A stretch of 33,526 bases of DNA from Desulfotignum sp. (GCA_011389715.1 JAABTU010000333.1:1-33526), one strand, 5' to 3'. Shown: positions 9,601 through 18,630, numbered from the stretch's first letter. The notes: generated by a model from the sequence alone, not told the origin. Numbers and translations: made by a program.

Positions 9601-9629
9601 ATATCCTCGCCCGCATATATGGTTTCAGC

Positions 9630-10883
9630 CTATTTGATGCGCACCATGTCAGCTCCCAAGGCACAGAATTTTTTTTCAATGGCTTCATATCCCCGGTCCA
9701 TATGGTACACCCGGGAAATCAGGGTGGTGCCTCTGGCCATCAGCCCTGCGATTACCAAAGATGCACTGGCACGCAGATCTGACGCCATAACCGGTGCTGC
9801 CTGGAGTTCCGGCACCCCCCTGACCATGGCAATGTCTGCCCTGGACAGGGTGATATCCGCCCCCATGCGCATCAATTCATTGGCATGAATAAACCGGTTT
9901 TCAAAAATGGATTCATGGATAACACTTGTGCCGTCTGCAATACACATCAATGTCATGAACTGGGCCTGCATGTCAGTGGGAAATCCCGGATAGGGAAGGG
10001 TTTTGATGTCCACACTTTTGACCTGTTCCATCCCCCTGACCCGGATCTGATCACCGCAGATTTCCACCCCGGCACCTGATGCTTTGAGTTTACTGATTAT
10101 CCCACCGATATGGTCCGGGTTACAGCCTTTGATCAGTACATTTCCCCGGGTGGCAGCGGCCGCCACCATAAAGGTGCCTGTTTCAATGCGGTCCGGAATC
10201 ACGGTGACCAGTGCCGGTGCAAGGCGGTCCACCCCTTCGATGGTAATGATGGGTGTGCCGGCCCCTGATATTTTTGCCCCCATTCGGCTTAGGGCATCTG
10301 CCAGGCATATAATCTCAGGTTCACGGGCTGCATTTCTGAGAACGGTTTTGCCTTTTGCCAGCACAGCAGCCATCATCAGATTTTCGGTCCCGGTGACCGT
10401 AGGGATGTCAAAATAGATCTCATTTCCCGTAAGTTTTTCCGCCTTGGCTTCAATGTAGCCATGATCAATGCCGATTTTCGCACCCAATGCCTCCAGGCCT
10501 GCCAGATGCATGTTCACCGGCCTGGCGCCGATGGCACACCCCCCGGGCAAAGATACCTTGGCATGCCCGAATCTGGCCACCAGCGGTCCCAGCACAAGAA
10601 TGGAAGCCCGCATTTTGCGCACAAGCTCATATTCCGCTTCTATTTTCTGTATGCCTGACCCGTCCACAGTCATGACATGGTTGTCAAAGGCACACCTGGC
10701 CCCTAAATCTTCCAACAGAAGCTTTATGCTGTGAATGTCCATAAGATTTGGAACGTTTGTGAATTCACAGGTGCCATCCACCAGGATACTGGCTGCAATA
10801 AGCGGCAGTGCCGCGTTTTTTGCCCCTGAGATGACAACTTCACCCGCAAGTTTTCTGCCGCCGTTTATTTGAATTTTGTCCAT
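9630..10883 (-). CDS. murA: UDP-N-acetylglucosamine 1-carboxyvinyltransferase
   Basis: Cytoplasmic MurA, the first committed enzyme of peptidoglycan synthesis, which transfers enolpyruvate from PEP to UDP-GlcNAc. From ATG 10883 the protein is 417 aa, the normal family length. It starts MDKIQINGG, then has the conserved [10 protein letters not shown] substrate motif and the catalytic loop [11 protein letters not shown] with the active-site cysteine intact. Fosfomycin-sensitive chemistry is therefore predicted. The frame is open upstream to 10934, but those 17 codons run into the terminator region after the tRNA and do not match the family. It is the first gene of the murA-comEC-membrane protein operon, and it begins just after the tRNA-Leu terminator. 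Confidence 0.96.
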   Translation of the reverse strand: MDKIQINGGRKLAGEVVISGAKNAALPLIAASILVDGTCEFTNVPNLMDIHSIKLLLEDLGARCAFDNHVMTVDGSGIQKIEAEYELVRKMRASILVLGPLVARFGHAKVSLPGGCAIGARPVNMHLAGLEALGAKIGIDHGYIEAKAEKLTGNEIYFDIPTVTGTENLMMAAVLAKGKTVLRNAAREPEIICLADALSRMGAKISGAGTPIITIEGVDRLAPALVTVIPDRIETGTFMVAAAATRGNVLIKGCNPDHIGGIISKLKASGAGVEICGDQIRVRGMEQVKSVDIKTLPYPGFPTDMQAQFMTLMCIADGTSVIHESIFENRFIHANELMRMGADITLSRADIAMVRGVPELQAAPVMASDLRASASLVIAGLMARGTTLISRVYHMDRGYEAIEKKFCALGADMVRIK

Positions 10884-10910
10884 AGAAACTACATACCGGA
10901 TTTTTAAGAA

Positions 10911-10943
10911 AAAAGGGTTTTGGAAAAAGGCCAAAACCCTTTT
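10911..10943 (-). terminator. Rho-independent terminator after tRNA-Leu
   Basis: A perfect 13-bp inverted repeat (AAAAGGGTTTTGG, 7-nt loop, CCAAAACCCTTTT) lies 10 bases past the tRNA 3' end in the minus direction. The T-rich run TTTTTTCTT follows it. It should end the tRNA transcript before murA, so murA needs its own promoter or depends on readthrough. Confidence 0.8.
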
Positions 10944-10953
10944 GCAGTTATGA

Positions 10954-11041
10954 TGGTACCTGGGACGAGAATTGAACTCGTACAGCCATTTTGGCCGAGG
11001 GATTTTAAGTCCCTTGCGTCTACCAGTTCCGCCACCCAGGC
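10954..11041 (-). tRNA. tRNA-Leu (anticodon UAA)
   Basis: The minus strand folds into an 88-nt class II tRNA. It has acceptor GCCTGGG/CCCAGGT, a D arm with GGTAGAC, anticodon stem AGGGA/TCCCT around loop CTTAAAA (anticodon TAA), a long variable arm typical of leucine, and T arm ACGAG-TTCAATT-CTCGT. Discriminator A and an encoded CCA end the gene. It reads UUA and UUG. The first acceptor pair is a G1-U72 wobble rather than the usual G-C. A strong terminator follows. Confidence 0.96.
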
Positions 11042-11159
11042 ATAATCTTAAATTTTTTATCGCATTTGCCAGGATTTTGCAAGGTCAAAATGCAGGATCA
11101 ACAGGACAATCACATGTAAAAAAATCATTCAGCAGAGGCTTTGATCATCCAGGCCCTGG

Positions 11160-12038
11160 TCAGGGTTTTGGATGGTGGTGTTTTATGAATTCAAAGGTAT
11201 ACAGGATAACACCGGCCCAGATGCAGGCAAAGGTGATCAGGTTGTGGATGGAAAACGGTTCTTTGTATACAAACACCCCCAGCACAAAGGCAATGGACGG
11301 GGCAAGATACTGCAGGATACCGATGGTGGACAGATTCAGCCGTCTGGCCGCTGACGCAAACCACAGCAGCGGCAGGGAGGTCACCACCCCTGCCCCGATC
11401 ATCCAGAAAGTGAGTCCAATATCTTTTAAGAACAAGGAACTGCCTGTTCCCATTAAAAAGAGAATATATGCCAGGGCCGGGACCATCAGGATCAGGGTTT
11501 CAACAAACAGCCCGGGCATGGGGGCCACCTGGATCCGTTTTCGGCAGTATCCATAAAAAGCAAAGGAAAAGGCCAGGGTCAGGCCGAATATGGGCAGGGC
11601 GCCATAGGCTGCCAGAGAATAGATCACCCCTGCCAGGGCAAACCCCAGGGAAATGCACTGCAGGCGGGTAAAGGTTTCCCCCAGCAGCAGATAGCCCAGC
11701 AGCACATTGATCATGGGATTGATATAATACCCCAGGCTGGTTTCCACCACCCGGCCGGAATTCACGGCCCATATATAGACAAACCAGTTCAGGGCAATCA
11801 GTGAACTGCTTATGGCAAGGCCTTTTACCAGGGAAGGGGTGCGAAGAATCCGAAACACCTCTTTTCCCCTTTTCTGGTAACAGATGATAATAAAAACAAA
11901 CACACAGGACCAGACAACCCGGTGGCACAATATCTCAAACGGTGAAGCTGCCTGCATCTGTTTCCAGTAGGCCGGCAGAAGCCCCCAGGCTGCAAAGGCA
12001 GCAAGTGCAAAAAGTACCCCGTAAAAAGGTTGTTTCAT
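11160..12038 (-). CDS. rarD: EamA/DMT-family transporter RarD
   Basis: A 292-aa inner-membrane protein of the drug/metabolite transporter superfamily, RarD subgroup (annotated in E. coli as chloramphenicol-sensitivity protein). It has about ten hydrophobic segments in two EamA repeats. It starts MKQPFYGVLFALAAFAAWG and carries the RarD-typical LCHRVVWS, LNWFVYIWAVN and the second-repeat hallmark LQYLAPSIAFVLGVFVYKEP. ATG 12038 is preceded by AAGGATA at good distance; an upstream in-frame extension to 12221 crosses the divergent maf start and is rejected. The substrate is unknown. It is transcribed alone, divergently from maf. Confidence 0.9.
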   Translation of the reverse strand: MKQPFYGVLFALAAFAAWGLLPAYWKQMQAASPFEILCHRVVWSCVFVFIIICYQKRGKEVFRILRTPSLVKGLAISSSLIALNWFVYIWAVNSGRVVETSLGYYINPMINVLLGYLLLGETFTRLQCISLGFALAGVIYSLAAYGALPIFGLTLAFSFAFYGYCRKRIQVAPMPGLFVETLILMVPALAYILFLMGTGSSLFLKDIGLTFWMIGAGVVTSLPLLWFASAARRLNLSTIGILQYLAPSIAFVLGVFVYKEPFSIHNLITFACIWAGVILYTFEFIKHHHPKP

Positions 12039-12204
12039 GTGGTATCCTTCATATGATTTTTTTTTGTGCCCCAGTGTAGCACCATTGGCTGGATTGGCAA
12101 CCAAAAATACAAGGGCCCTGCTGCATGCAGCCTGGAAACAGGAACTGAGGAGTAAGGCACTAATCGATTGCCCTGGCTTTTTTTTTCTGGTAAACACAAC
12201 ACCC

Positions 12205-12819
12205 ATGAAATGGATGAACACAGAAAAACTGGTACTGGCATCCCGGTCTCCCAGGAGAAAAGAACTGCTGGAACAGATGGGACTTGCCGTCGAGATTCTT
12301 CCTGCTGATGTGGATGAAACCGAAGAACCGGGTCAGCAGCCCCTGGAACTTGTCAAAGTATTGTCGGAAAAAAAAACCCGTCACATCATGCAGCTGAAAA
12401 AAAATGCCTGGGTACTCGGGGCAGATACCATTGTTGTAAAAGACAGGCAGATCCTTGGAAAACCGGAAAACAGAGAACAGGCCATTCACATGCTCGGCCT
12501 TTTGAGCGGCCGGACACACGCGGTTTATACAGGATATTCAGTGGGCCATTTTGCCCGCAGGCAGATGAAAACCCATGCGGTTGCAACACAGGTTGTGTTC
12601 AAAACTTTGACAAGACAGGAGATCCTCTGGTACACTGGCACACAAGAACCCTATGACAAGGCCGGGGGATACGCCATCCAGGGACTGGGCGCCTTTCTGG
12701 TCAAAGAGATTCACGGTTCCTATTCCAATGTGGTGGGCCTGCCGGTGTGTGAACTCATTCAGACCCTTGCGGCCCTGGAGGTGATTCAATTTAAGGACAG
12801 CCATCATGACCCGGATTAA
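12205..12819 (+). CDS. maf: Maf family nucleotide pyrophosphatase
   Basis: A cytoplasmic Maf/HAM1-type house-cleaning pyrophosphatase of about 204 aa that hydrolyses non-canonical or dTTP/UTP-type nucleoside triphosphates. Visible family motifs are LVLASRSPRRKELLEQMG near the N-terminus, ADVDETEEP, the catalytic GADTIVV, and EPYDKAGGYAIQG. Two ATGs are possible (12205 and 12214); neither has a clear ribosome site, and the second gives the more family-like MNTEKLVLAS start. The frame is open upstream, but that part overlaps the rarD promoter region. The 3' end overlaps yggS by 14 bp, so maf, yggS and queH form one operon. Confidence 0.92.
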   Translation: MKWMNTEKLVLASRSPRRKELLEQMGLAVEILPADVDETEEPGQQPLELVKVLSEKKTRHIMQLKKNAWVLGADTIVVKDRQILGKPENREQAIHMLGLLSGRTHAVYTGYSVGHFARRQMKTHAVATQVVFKTLTRQEILWYTGTQEPYDKAGGYAIQGLGAFLVKEIHGSYSNVVGLPVCELIQTLAALEVIQFKDSHHDPD

Positions 12820-13498
12820 AGAAAACCTTATGGCCATTCACCGGAATATCCTAGATACCGCAAACAGCTGCGGCAGAAACCCTGAAGATATTCAATTAAT
12901 TGGTGTCAGCAAGAAAAAACCTGTCCAGATGATAAAACAGGCCATCGATGCGGGCCTTACCACCCTGGGGGAAAATTATATCCAGGAAGCCATGGAAAAA
13001 ATAGATGCCATCGGCCGGGATGCTGCTGCCTGGCATTTTATCGGTCACCTGCAGTCCAACAAAGCCAGATTCGCTGTCCAATATTTTGATCTCATACACA
13101 CGGTGGACAGCTTTAAACTGGCAAAAGAGATTGATAAACAGGCCGGAAAAATCCAAAAATGCCAAAAAATTCTGCTCCAGATAAATATTGCCATGGAAGA
13201 CACCAAATCCGGCGCCCAGAAAGATGCGGCAGTGGATCTGGCCAAAAAAATCATGGGGTTTGAAAAGCTTTCTCTCCAGGGCCTGATGTGTATGCCCCCG
13301 TACTTTGATGATCCCGAAGATGCCAGAAGCTATTTCAAACAGCTGGTTCAGATCAGAGAAGAGATCCTGGCGGCCGGGGTGAACCCCGGTGCCATGGCAC
13401 AGCTGTCCATGGGCATGAGCAATGATTTTATGGTGGCCATCCAGGAAGGGGCCACCATGGTGCGGGTGGGAACCGCCATTTTCGGGAGCCGGATGTGA
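12806..13498 (+). CDS. yggS: YggS/PROSC family PLP homeostasis protein
   Basis: A 230-aa cytoplasmic pyridoxal-phosphate-binding protein of the YggS/PLPBP family, a single alanine-racemase-like barrel involved in PLP balance rather than catalysis. Family hallmarks seen are LIGVSKKKPVQMIKQAI (PLP-lysine region), GENYIQEA, WHFIGHLQSNKA, VDSFKLA, GLMCMPP and LSMGMSNDF with GATMVRVGTAIFG at the end. The length matches the family. It overlaps maf at its 5' end and queH as GTGA at its 3' end. Confidence 0.95.
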   Translation: MTRIKENLMAIHRNILDTANSCGRNPEDIQLIGVSKKKPVQMIKQAIDAGLTTLGENYIQEAMEKIDAIGRDAAAWHFIGHLQSNKARFAVQYFDLIHTVDSFKLAKEIDKQAGKIQKCQKILLQINIAMEDTKSGAQKDAAVDLAKKIMGFEKLSLQGLMCMPPYFDDPEDARSYFKQLVQIREEILAAGVNPGAMAQLSMGMSNDFMVAIQEGATMVRVGTAIFGSRM

Positions 13499-14052
13499 AA
13501 CTGCTGCTGCATGCCTGCTGCGGTCCCTGCACCATCTATCCCCTCCAGGTGCTCAGGGCCATGGATATCAAGGTGATGGGGTTTTTCTTCCGCCACAATA
13601 TCCATCCCTTCACGGAATGCCTCAAACGAGAAGAAACACTTCGCCAATATGCAGATGCGCAGGAATTAAAAATGATCTGGCAGCAGGATTATGATCTGGA
13701 AACATTTCTCAGATCTGTTGCATTCCGGGAAAAAGACCGGTGCCGCTACTGCTACCATGCCCGGCTGACCGCAACTGCCAAAATTGCAAAAAAAGGAAAA
13801 TTTGACGGATTTTCCTCCACCCTGCTCTACAGCCGGTTTCAGAACCATGCCCTTATCCGGGAAACGGGAGAATCCGTGGCAAAGGAAACCGGGGTGGATT
13901 TTTTTTACCATGACTTCAGGGAAGGCTGGAAACAGGGTATTGCGGAATCAAAAGCCATGGGCATGTACAGGCAGTCCTACTGCGGATGCATTTACAGTGA
14001 AAAGGACCGGTACTACCGGCCGGCAAAAAAAACCCTGCATGATACGCAATGA
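13495..14052 (+). CDS. queH: Epoxyqueuosine reductase QueH
   Basis: A 185-aa cytoplasmic enzyme of the QueH (DUF208) family, which reduces epoxyqueuosine to queuosine in tRNA and replaces the cobalamin enzyme QueG in many anaerobes. The cysteine ligands typical of the family are present: HACCGPCT at the N-terminus, DRCRYCYHARL in the middle and QSYCGCIYSE near the end. YSRFQNHALIR and the FYHDFREGW motif also fit. The GTG start overlaps the yggS stop (GTGA). The other queuosine genes are not in this window. Confidence 0.93.
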   Translation: MKLLLHACCGPCTIYPLQVLRAMDIKVMGFFFRHNIHPFTECLKREETLRQYADAQELKMIWQQDYDLETFLRSVAFREKDRCRYCYHARLTATAKIAKKGKFDGFSSTLLYSRFQNHALIRETGESVAKETGVDFFYHDFREGWKQGIAESKAMGMYRQSYCGCIYSEKDRYYRPAKKTLHDTQ

Positions 14053-14162
14053 TCAAATTTTTTGAAACTCGTGAGCGGTCAGACTTGCGTTTTTTCAGAA
14101 ACCATACACAAAAACGTGATCATCGCACGATAAGACAGGTTTGTGATCTGCAGCCAGGTCCT

Positions 14163-16379
14163 TTAGTTGGGGGGGACCCGTTTGATCTGGTTGATCATGG
14201 AAACAAGCCGTCTGTCAGTCTGGTGAAGCCGGGCGGCCAGCACTGTGAACAGATGCTTTGCCACTTCCGGATATTTTTCAATGATCTCTTCGAGCTTGTC
14301 TCCGGGAAACCGCTTGACTTTGGACCGCCCCTTGGAGATGATGGATGCGGACCGGGCATCTTTGGTGATGGCGGCCATCTCTCCGAAATATTCACCGGGC
14401 TGGGTGATTTCAGCAATTTTTTTGCCCCCTTTCACCACATACACGGCACCCTGGACCAGTTTGAAAAAATCGATGTCTGTATTGTTTTCCCGGATAATGA
14501 CATCCTTGTCTTCATATTGTTCCACATCCGGATTCACCAGGTAGGCGGGCAGAGATTCCTTGGTGATCACTGTTTTTTTCACCACCTCTTCCAGGGAGGT
14601 CTCCCCGGTTCTGACCTTCTGGAGCCCGGCATCCCGTAATGTGACCATGCCTTCCTGAACCCCCACTTTCCGCAGCTGGTCTTCGGCCACCTCCGCGCTG
14701 ATCGCCTTGGCCACTTCATCGGTGACTTCCATGAGTTCATAGAGCCCTACCCTGCCCTTGTATCCGGTGCCGTTGCAGTGGCTGCACCCATTGGGGCCCA
14801 TAATTGTAAGCTGAGAGATCTCATCTTTGGGAAACCCCTCGAGTTCCAGCTCTTTGGGGTTATGACCGGTGACCTGTTTCTTGCATTCCGGACACAGCCG
14901 CCGGGTCAACCGCTGGGACAAAACCATGGTTACAGATGCTGCCAGCATATAGGGCGGAATACCGATATCCACCAGACGGCCGATGGTGGAGGGACAGTCA
15001 TTGGTATGCAGGGTGGCAAAGACCAGATGCCCTGTCATGGCAGCCTTTATGGCGATTTCCGCAGTATCGAGATCACGGATCTCCCCCACCATGATAATGT
15101 CCGGATCCTGCCGCAGAAAGGCTTTCAGGGCAGCGGCAAAGGTCATACCGATCTCTTCTCTCACCGGCACCTGGTTGATTCCCTTGAAGTTGAATTCCAC
15201 CGGATCTTCTGCAGTCAGAATTTTAATATCATCCTTGTTGAGCCGGTTGAGGATGGAATACAGGGTGGTGGTTTTTCCGGAACCGGTCGGCCCTGTCACC
15301 AGCAGCAGGCCGTAGGGCCGTGAAATGCTGCGCTTGAGCATGTCAAAAGTGGCGGATTCAAATCCCAGCCGGGTCAGATCGATATTCAAAGCGCTCTGGT
15401 CAAGTATCCGCATGACAATGCTCTCCCCGAACAGGGTGGGCAGAGAGGATACCCGGAAATCAACGGATTTTTTTCTGCCCAGGCGCAATTTGATCCGGCC
15501 GTCCTGGGGAACCCGTCTTTCAGCAATATCCAGGGATGCCAGAATTTTTATGCGGGAAACCACTGCATTTTTAATGGAAACCGGCAGATTCATGGCTTTG
15601 TACATGCCGCCGTCCAGCCGGTACCGGACCTGGAAAGATTTTTCAAAGGGTTCGATGTGGATGTCTGACACCCCGTCGTTGATGGCCTTGGTCAGAATCC
15701 CGTTGACAAGCTTGATGATGGGGGCATCCGAGGCCATGAATTCATCCTGGCCGTCATCTCTTTCAGCCGTGCCCACCTCGATCTCTTCAGCCGCCTCGGA
15801 AACCAGAGACCCAAAATCTTCCACAGAGGTGACAGGGGTGTCGTCTTCTGCATCTTCCTCAAAATGGAGAAAATTTTTGTACGCGTCATCACTGATCTTG
15901 TAAAAATCCCGGTAGGCCTGGATGATATCATTTTCAGTGGTGACATACACATGGATATTCTTTTTTGTCTTGTTGTGCAGGTCTTCCACCACCTGGGTAT
16001 CGGTAGGTTCCACCATGGCCACGAAAAGGTCGTCATTTTTCAGGGCCAGGGGAAAGACCATGTTTTCTTTGGCCAGATCAAAGGGGAGAATTTTCTGGGC
16101 CGCCGCATCAGGCTTCATTTCTGAAAACCGGATCACATTGTAATTATAAATCCGCCCCAATACATTGATGATGGTTTCCGGATCAATATACCCTTTGTTG
16201 AGGAGAATGGCGCTGAGGCGTTCGCCGGTCTTTCTGTGCACCCCTAAGGCCTCATCCAGCTGGAGACTGGTAATCTGGCCCTCTTTGGAAAGAATTTCCC
16301 CTATCCGGGTCTTTCCGGCGCCGGACTGGTCCTTGATGGTGGATGTAAGACTGGATTTTCCCTTTGGATTTTTAACCAT
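14163..16379 (-). CDS. PilB/GspE-type secretion ATPase with C-terminal cyclic-nucleotide-binding domain
   Basis: A 738-aa cytoplasmic hexameric-type ATPase of the type IV pilus/type II secretion family. An MshEN/GspE N-terminal region occupies ~24-165. The ATPase core follows: Walker A GPTGSGKTT (363-371), Walker B DPDIIMVGEIRD, a His box HLVFATLHTND, and the zinc-type CPEC...CSHC pair (496-535). The family normally ends near residue 600. Here ~120 more residues form a cNMP-binding domain with phosphate-cassette residues GEYFGEMA and ARSASI (Glu667, Arg676), so ligand binding looks possible. It may couple pilus extension or secretion to a cyclic nucleotide. It is last in an operon after an ABC-F gene and a 69-aa membrane protein. 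No other pilus genes are in the window. ATG 16379 has only a weak ribosome site. Confidence 0.92.
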   Translation of the reverse strand: MVKNPKGKSSLTSTIKDQSGAGKTRIGEILSKEGQITSLQLDEALGVHRKTGERLSAILLNKGYIDPETIINVLGRIYNYNVIRFSEMKPDAAAQKILPFDLAKENMVFPLALKNDDLFVAMVEPTDTQVVEDLHNKTKKNIHVYVTTENDIIQAYRDFYKISDDAYKNFLHFEEDAEDDTPVTSVEDFGSLVSEAAEEIEVGTAERDDGQDEFMASDAPIIKLVNGILTKAINDGVSDIHIEPFEKSFQVRYRLDGGMYKAMNLPVSIKNAVVSRIKILASLDIAERRVPQDGRIKLRLGRKKSVDFRVSSLPTLFGESIVMRILDQSALNIDLTRLGFESATFDMLKRSISRPYGLLLVTGPTGSGKTTTLYSILNRLNKDDIKILTAEDPVEFNFKGINQVPVREEIGMTFAAALKAFLRQDPDIIMVGEIRDLDTAEIAIKAAMTGHLVFATLHTNDCPSTIGRLVDIGIPPYMLAASVTMVLSQRLTRRLCPECKKQVTGHNPKELELEGFPKDEISQLTIMGPNGCSHCNGTGYKGRVGLYELMEVTDEVAKAISAEVAEDQLRKVGVQEGMVTLRDAGLQKVRTGETSLEEVVKKTVITKESLPAYLVNPDVEQYEDKDVIIRENNTDIDFFKLVQGAVYVVKGGKKIAEITQPGEYFGEMAAITKDARSASIISKGRSKVKRFPGDKLEEIIEKYPEVAKHLFTVLAARLHQTDRRLVSMINQIKRVPPN

Positions 16380-16396
16380 GTGTCTCTGTATCTGAC

Positions 16397-16606
16397 TTAT
16401 CTAAAATTTTTATACACCCGGATACTGCCTGCAATCACCAGAAATATTCCCAGCATATAAAAACAGAACCTGACAATCAAGAGTTTGTTACTGAAAAAAG
16501 CGATGTTCGCCACCTGCTCCGTCACGTCAGGTATCCGGTAAAAGACCCCTAATCCCACTGCAATGAGAACAATCCCATAATAGAATGCGAATTTTTTTTT
16601 GTCCAT
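16397..16606 (-). CDS. Small two-helix membrane protein
   Basis: A 69-aa protein with two hydrophobic segments (about residues 7-23 and 42-63) and basic ends (MDKKKF, RVYKNFR), so both termini are probably cytoplasmic. I do not recognise a family. It starts 6 bp after the ABC-F stop codon and ends 17 bp before the PilB-type gene, so it is an operon member. An inner-membrane partner of the ATPase is conceivable but not shown by the sequence. Confidence 0.7.
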   Translation of the reverse strand: MDKKKFAFYYGIVLIAVGLGVFYRIPDVTEQVANIAFFSNKLLIVRFCFYMLGIFLVIAGSIRVYKNFR

Positions 16607-16612
16607 CCTAAA

Positions 16613-18454
16613 TCACAGCCTTTCCAATTCTTTGAGTTGTTTTTCAAACTGTACGTTCTGAGACTCCAGGTCCTCCATTTTTTCTCCAAGGTCTGAAAAC
16701 AGGGTTTCCACCGCATTTTCAAGGTCTGACAACTGCTTTGAAAGCGTCTGGATGTTTTTGCCGTCCGCGTTTTCAGATGCTGTGAGCAGTTCTGCATTCA
16801 CCGTCTGAATACGGTTTTCAAGGGTTTCTATCTCATCTTCTATCAGTGAAATCTTTTTCTGGATGGGTCCCAGCACCCTGGACCTGCCTGCAATGATTTC
16901 CGATTTTTTCTGGCGCATCTCCTTTTTGTTCAAACCGGTGGATTTTTTTTGCTTTCCTGAAACCGTGCCGGCCTCTTCCCAGCCGTCCTTGTCCAGAAAT
17001 TCCTGGTAACTGCCTTCAAACAGATCGATGCAATCTTTTTTAAACACCACCAGCCGGGTGGCCAGAGAATGCAGGAACAGCTCATTATGGGTCACCAGGA
17101 TCAGGGCGCCGCAAAAATCCTGCAATGCCGCTGAAAATGCATCACAGGCCTCGATATCCAGGTGATTGGTGGGTTCATCCAGCAGCAGCAGGTTCACCGG
17201 GGCCAAAAGAAGTTTGCCCAGCATGACCCGGGATTTTTCCCCCCCTGACAATACGCTGATCTTTTTCAGGGCAGCGTCTTTTTCAAACATCATGGCACCG
17301 CAGATATTTCTGGCAGCCTGGCGGTCGAAATCCGGGTGGGCATCCATCAGCTCTTCTTCAATGGTATGGCCCTCATTGAGAGTGTGCACATTGGTCTGTT
17401 CAAAATATCCCGGGACAACCCCCGGGTTGCAGGTGACACTGCCGGATGCAGGGGCAAGTCTGCCGGTGAGCAGCTTGACCAGGGTGGTCTTGCCTTTGCC
17501 GTTCTGGCCGATGACGGCAATTCTGTCCCCTGGCTGGACAGTTACGCAAAAATCAGTGATCAGCGGTTTTTGCGGTTCATAACCAAAACACAGCTTGTCG
17601 GCAGTGAGCATCTGTTTGCCGTTAAAAGGCAGATAGTTGAAAGAAAAATCCAGATTTTTGGACTGGGAGAGTTTTTCTTTTGATTCCTGCTTTTCAAGGG
17701 TTTTGATTCTGGATTGTACCATGTTTGCCAGCCGGGCCTTGGCCCGGAACCGCGTGATAAACGTTTCAATCTCTTTTTTGCGTTTTTCCTCATTCAGCCT
17801 GGTTTTTTCATATACCGCTTCATCCTGGGCCACCTGGTCATAGTATTTGGCCGTATCTCCCGGGATTTTTCTGATTTTAAGGCGATGGATGCCGGCAATA
17901 TGGGTGACCACATGGTCCATGAATCCCCGGTCATGGGTTACCAGAAGAACCTCCCTGGGCCAGGCTGTCAGAAACTGGGATATCCATCGAATGGAGGTGA
18001 TATCCAAGTAATTGGTGGGTTCGTCCAGAATAAGCAGATCCGGTTCAGACACCATCACCTTGGCCAGGTTCAGCCTGACCTGGAAGCCGCCGGAAAAAAC
18101 AGCCGGATCCCTGTCCATGTCCCCGGGAGAAAACCCCAGTCCGGCCAGCACTTTTTCCGCTTTCCAATAGTGTTCTCTTTCATGCTCCGGCAGCCCTGTC
18201 ATGGCTTCTTTGCGTACCGTGTTTTCTGAAAATACAATTTTCTGGGACAGCATGCCGATGCGGTATCCGGCCGGGCAGTTTATTCTGCCCCCGTCCGGGT
18301 GATCATATCCTGCGATGATATTCAGCAGGGTGGTTTTTCCGTGGCCGTTCCTGCCCACAAGCCCCACCCGTTCTCCAGGGTTTATCTGCAGACTGGCATC
18401 ATCAAACAGGGTCTGGTCACCAAACCCCTTGCAAATGGATTCAATGGTAAACAT
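16613..18454 (-). CDS. ABC-F family ATPase (Uup/EttA-like)
   Basis: A 613-aa soluble protein with two ABC ATPase domains and no membrane part, as in the ABC-F proteins that act on ribosomes. Domain 1 has GRNGHGKTT, the signature SGGFQVRLNLAK and DEPTNYLD. Domain 2 has GQNGKGKTT, LSGGEKSRVMLGK and DEPTNHLD. The linker is highly charged (KTRLNEEKRKKEIE). The last ~90 residues form a coiled coil, as in Uup/YheS types, which have been linked to translation or structured-DNA processing. ATG 18454 (MFTIESICKGFG) fits the family; the frame runs open to 18628, but that part overlaps the promoter region. The subgroup is not certain. Confidence 0.92.
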   Translation of the reverse strand: MFTIESICKGFGDQTLFDDASLQINPGERVGLVGRNGHGKTTLLNIIAGYDHPDGGRINCPAGYRIGMLSQKIVFSENTVRKEAMTGLPEHEREHYWKAEKVLAGLGFSPGDMDRDPAVFSGGFQVRLNLAKVMVSEPDLLILDEPTNYLDITSIRWISQFLTAWPREVLLVTHDRGFMDHVVTHIAGIHRLKIRKIPGDTAKYYDQVAQDEAVYEKTRLNEEKRKKEIETFITRFRAKARLANMVQSRIKTLEKQESKEKLSQSKNLDFSFNYLPFNGKQMLTADKLCFGYEPQKPLITDFCVTVQPGDRIAVIGQNGKGKTTLVKLLTGRLAPASGSVTCNPGVVPGYFEQTNVHTLNEGHTIEEELMDAHPDFDRQAARNICGAMMFEKDAALKKISVLSGGEKSRVMLGKLLLAPVNLLLLDEPTNHLDIEACDAFSAALQDFCGALILVTHNELFLHSLATRLVVFKKDCIDLFEGSYQEFLDKDGWEEAGTVSGKQKKSTGLNKKEMRQKKSEIIAGRSRVLGPIQKKISLIEDEIETLENRIQTVNAELLTASENADGKNIQTLSKQLSDLENAVETLFSDLGEKMEDLESQNVQFEKQLKELERL

Positions 18455-18508
18455 ATGGTATCTGTTCCGACATGGGTATCTGTTTTGATTTTTTAAAATT
18501 AGGCTATT

Positions 18509-18537
18509 ATTATAACATTGGTGCTGGAATTTATAAA
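18509..18537 (-). promoter_or_regulatory. Candidate sigma70 promoter for the ABC-F operon
   Basis: On the minus strand the -10 hexamer TATAAT (18509-18514) is preceded at 17 bp by TTTATA (18532-18537), a 4/6 match to the -35 consensus. It lies ~55 bp upstream of the ABC-F start, in the region shared with divergent ppdK. Confidence 0.45.
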
Positions 18538-18550
18538 CATCAGATTTTGC

Positions 18551-18578
18551 TTGACTTGGATTTTCAATCTTGCATAGT
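18551..18578 (+). promoter_or_regulatory. Candidate sigma70 promoter for ppdK
   Basis: TTGACT (18551-18556, 5/6 match) is followed at 16 bp by CATAGT (18573-18578, 4/6 match), about 50 bp upstream of the ppdK start. Position and matches are reasonable, but this is consensus matching only. Confidence 0.4.
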
Positions 18579-18630
18579 AACAGGATAAGCAAGGCAATTT
18601 CATTCGTATAAAAATTAAACAGAGGCAATC

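Noticed and set aside
11051-11082. Possible tRNA-Leu promoter (TTGCAA...GATAAA on the minus strand)
   Set aside because: The spacer is 15 bp and the matches are partial; not strong enough to list.
12120-12131. Perfect palindrome GCTGCATGCAGC between rarD and maf
   Set aside because: It is short and GC-rich, and sits without clear relation to a promoter; a chance occurrence in a 33-kb window is plausible.
14053-14162. Searched the gap between queH and the PilB-type gene for a bidirectional terminator
   Set aside because: No stem with a T run is visible in the 110-bp gap.
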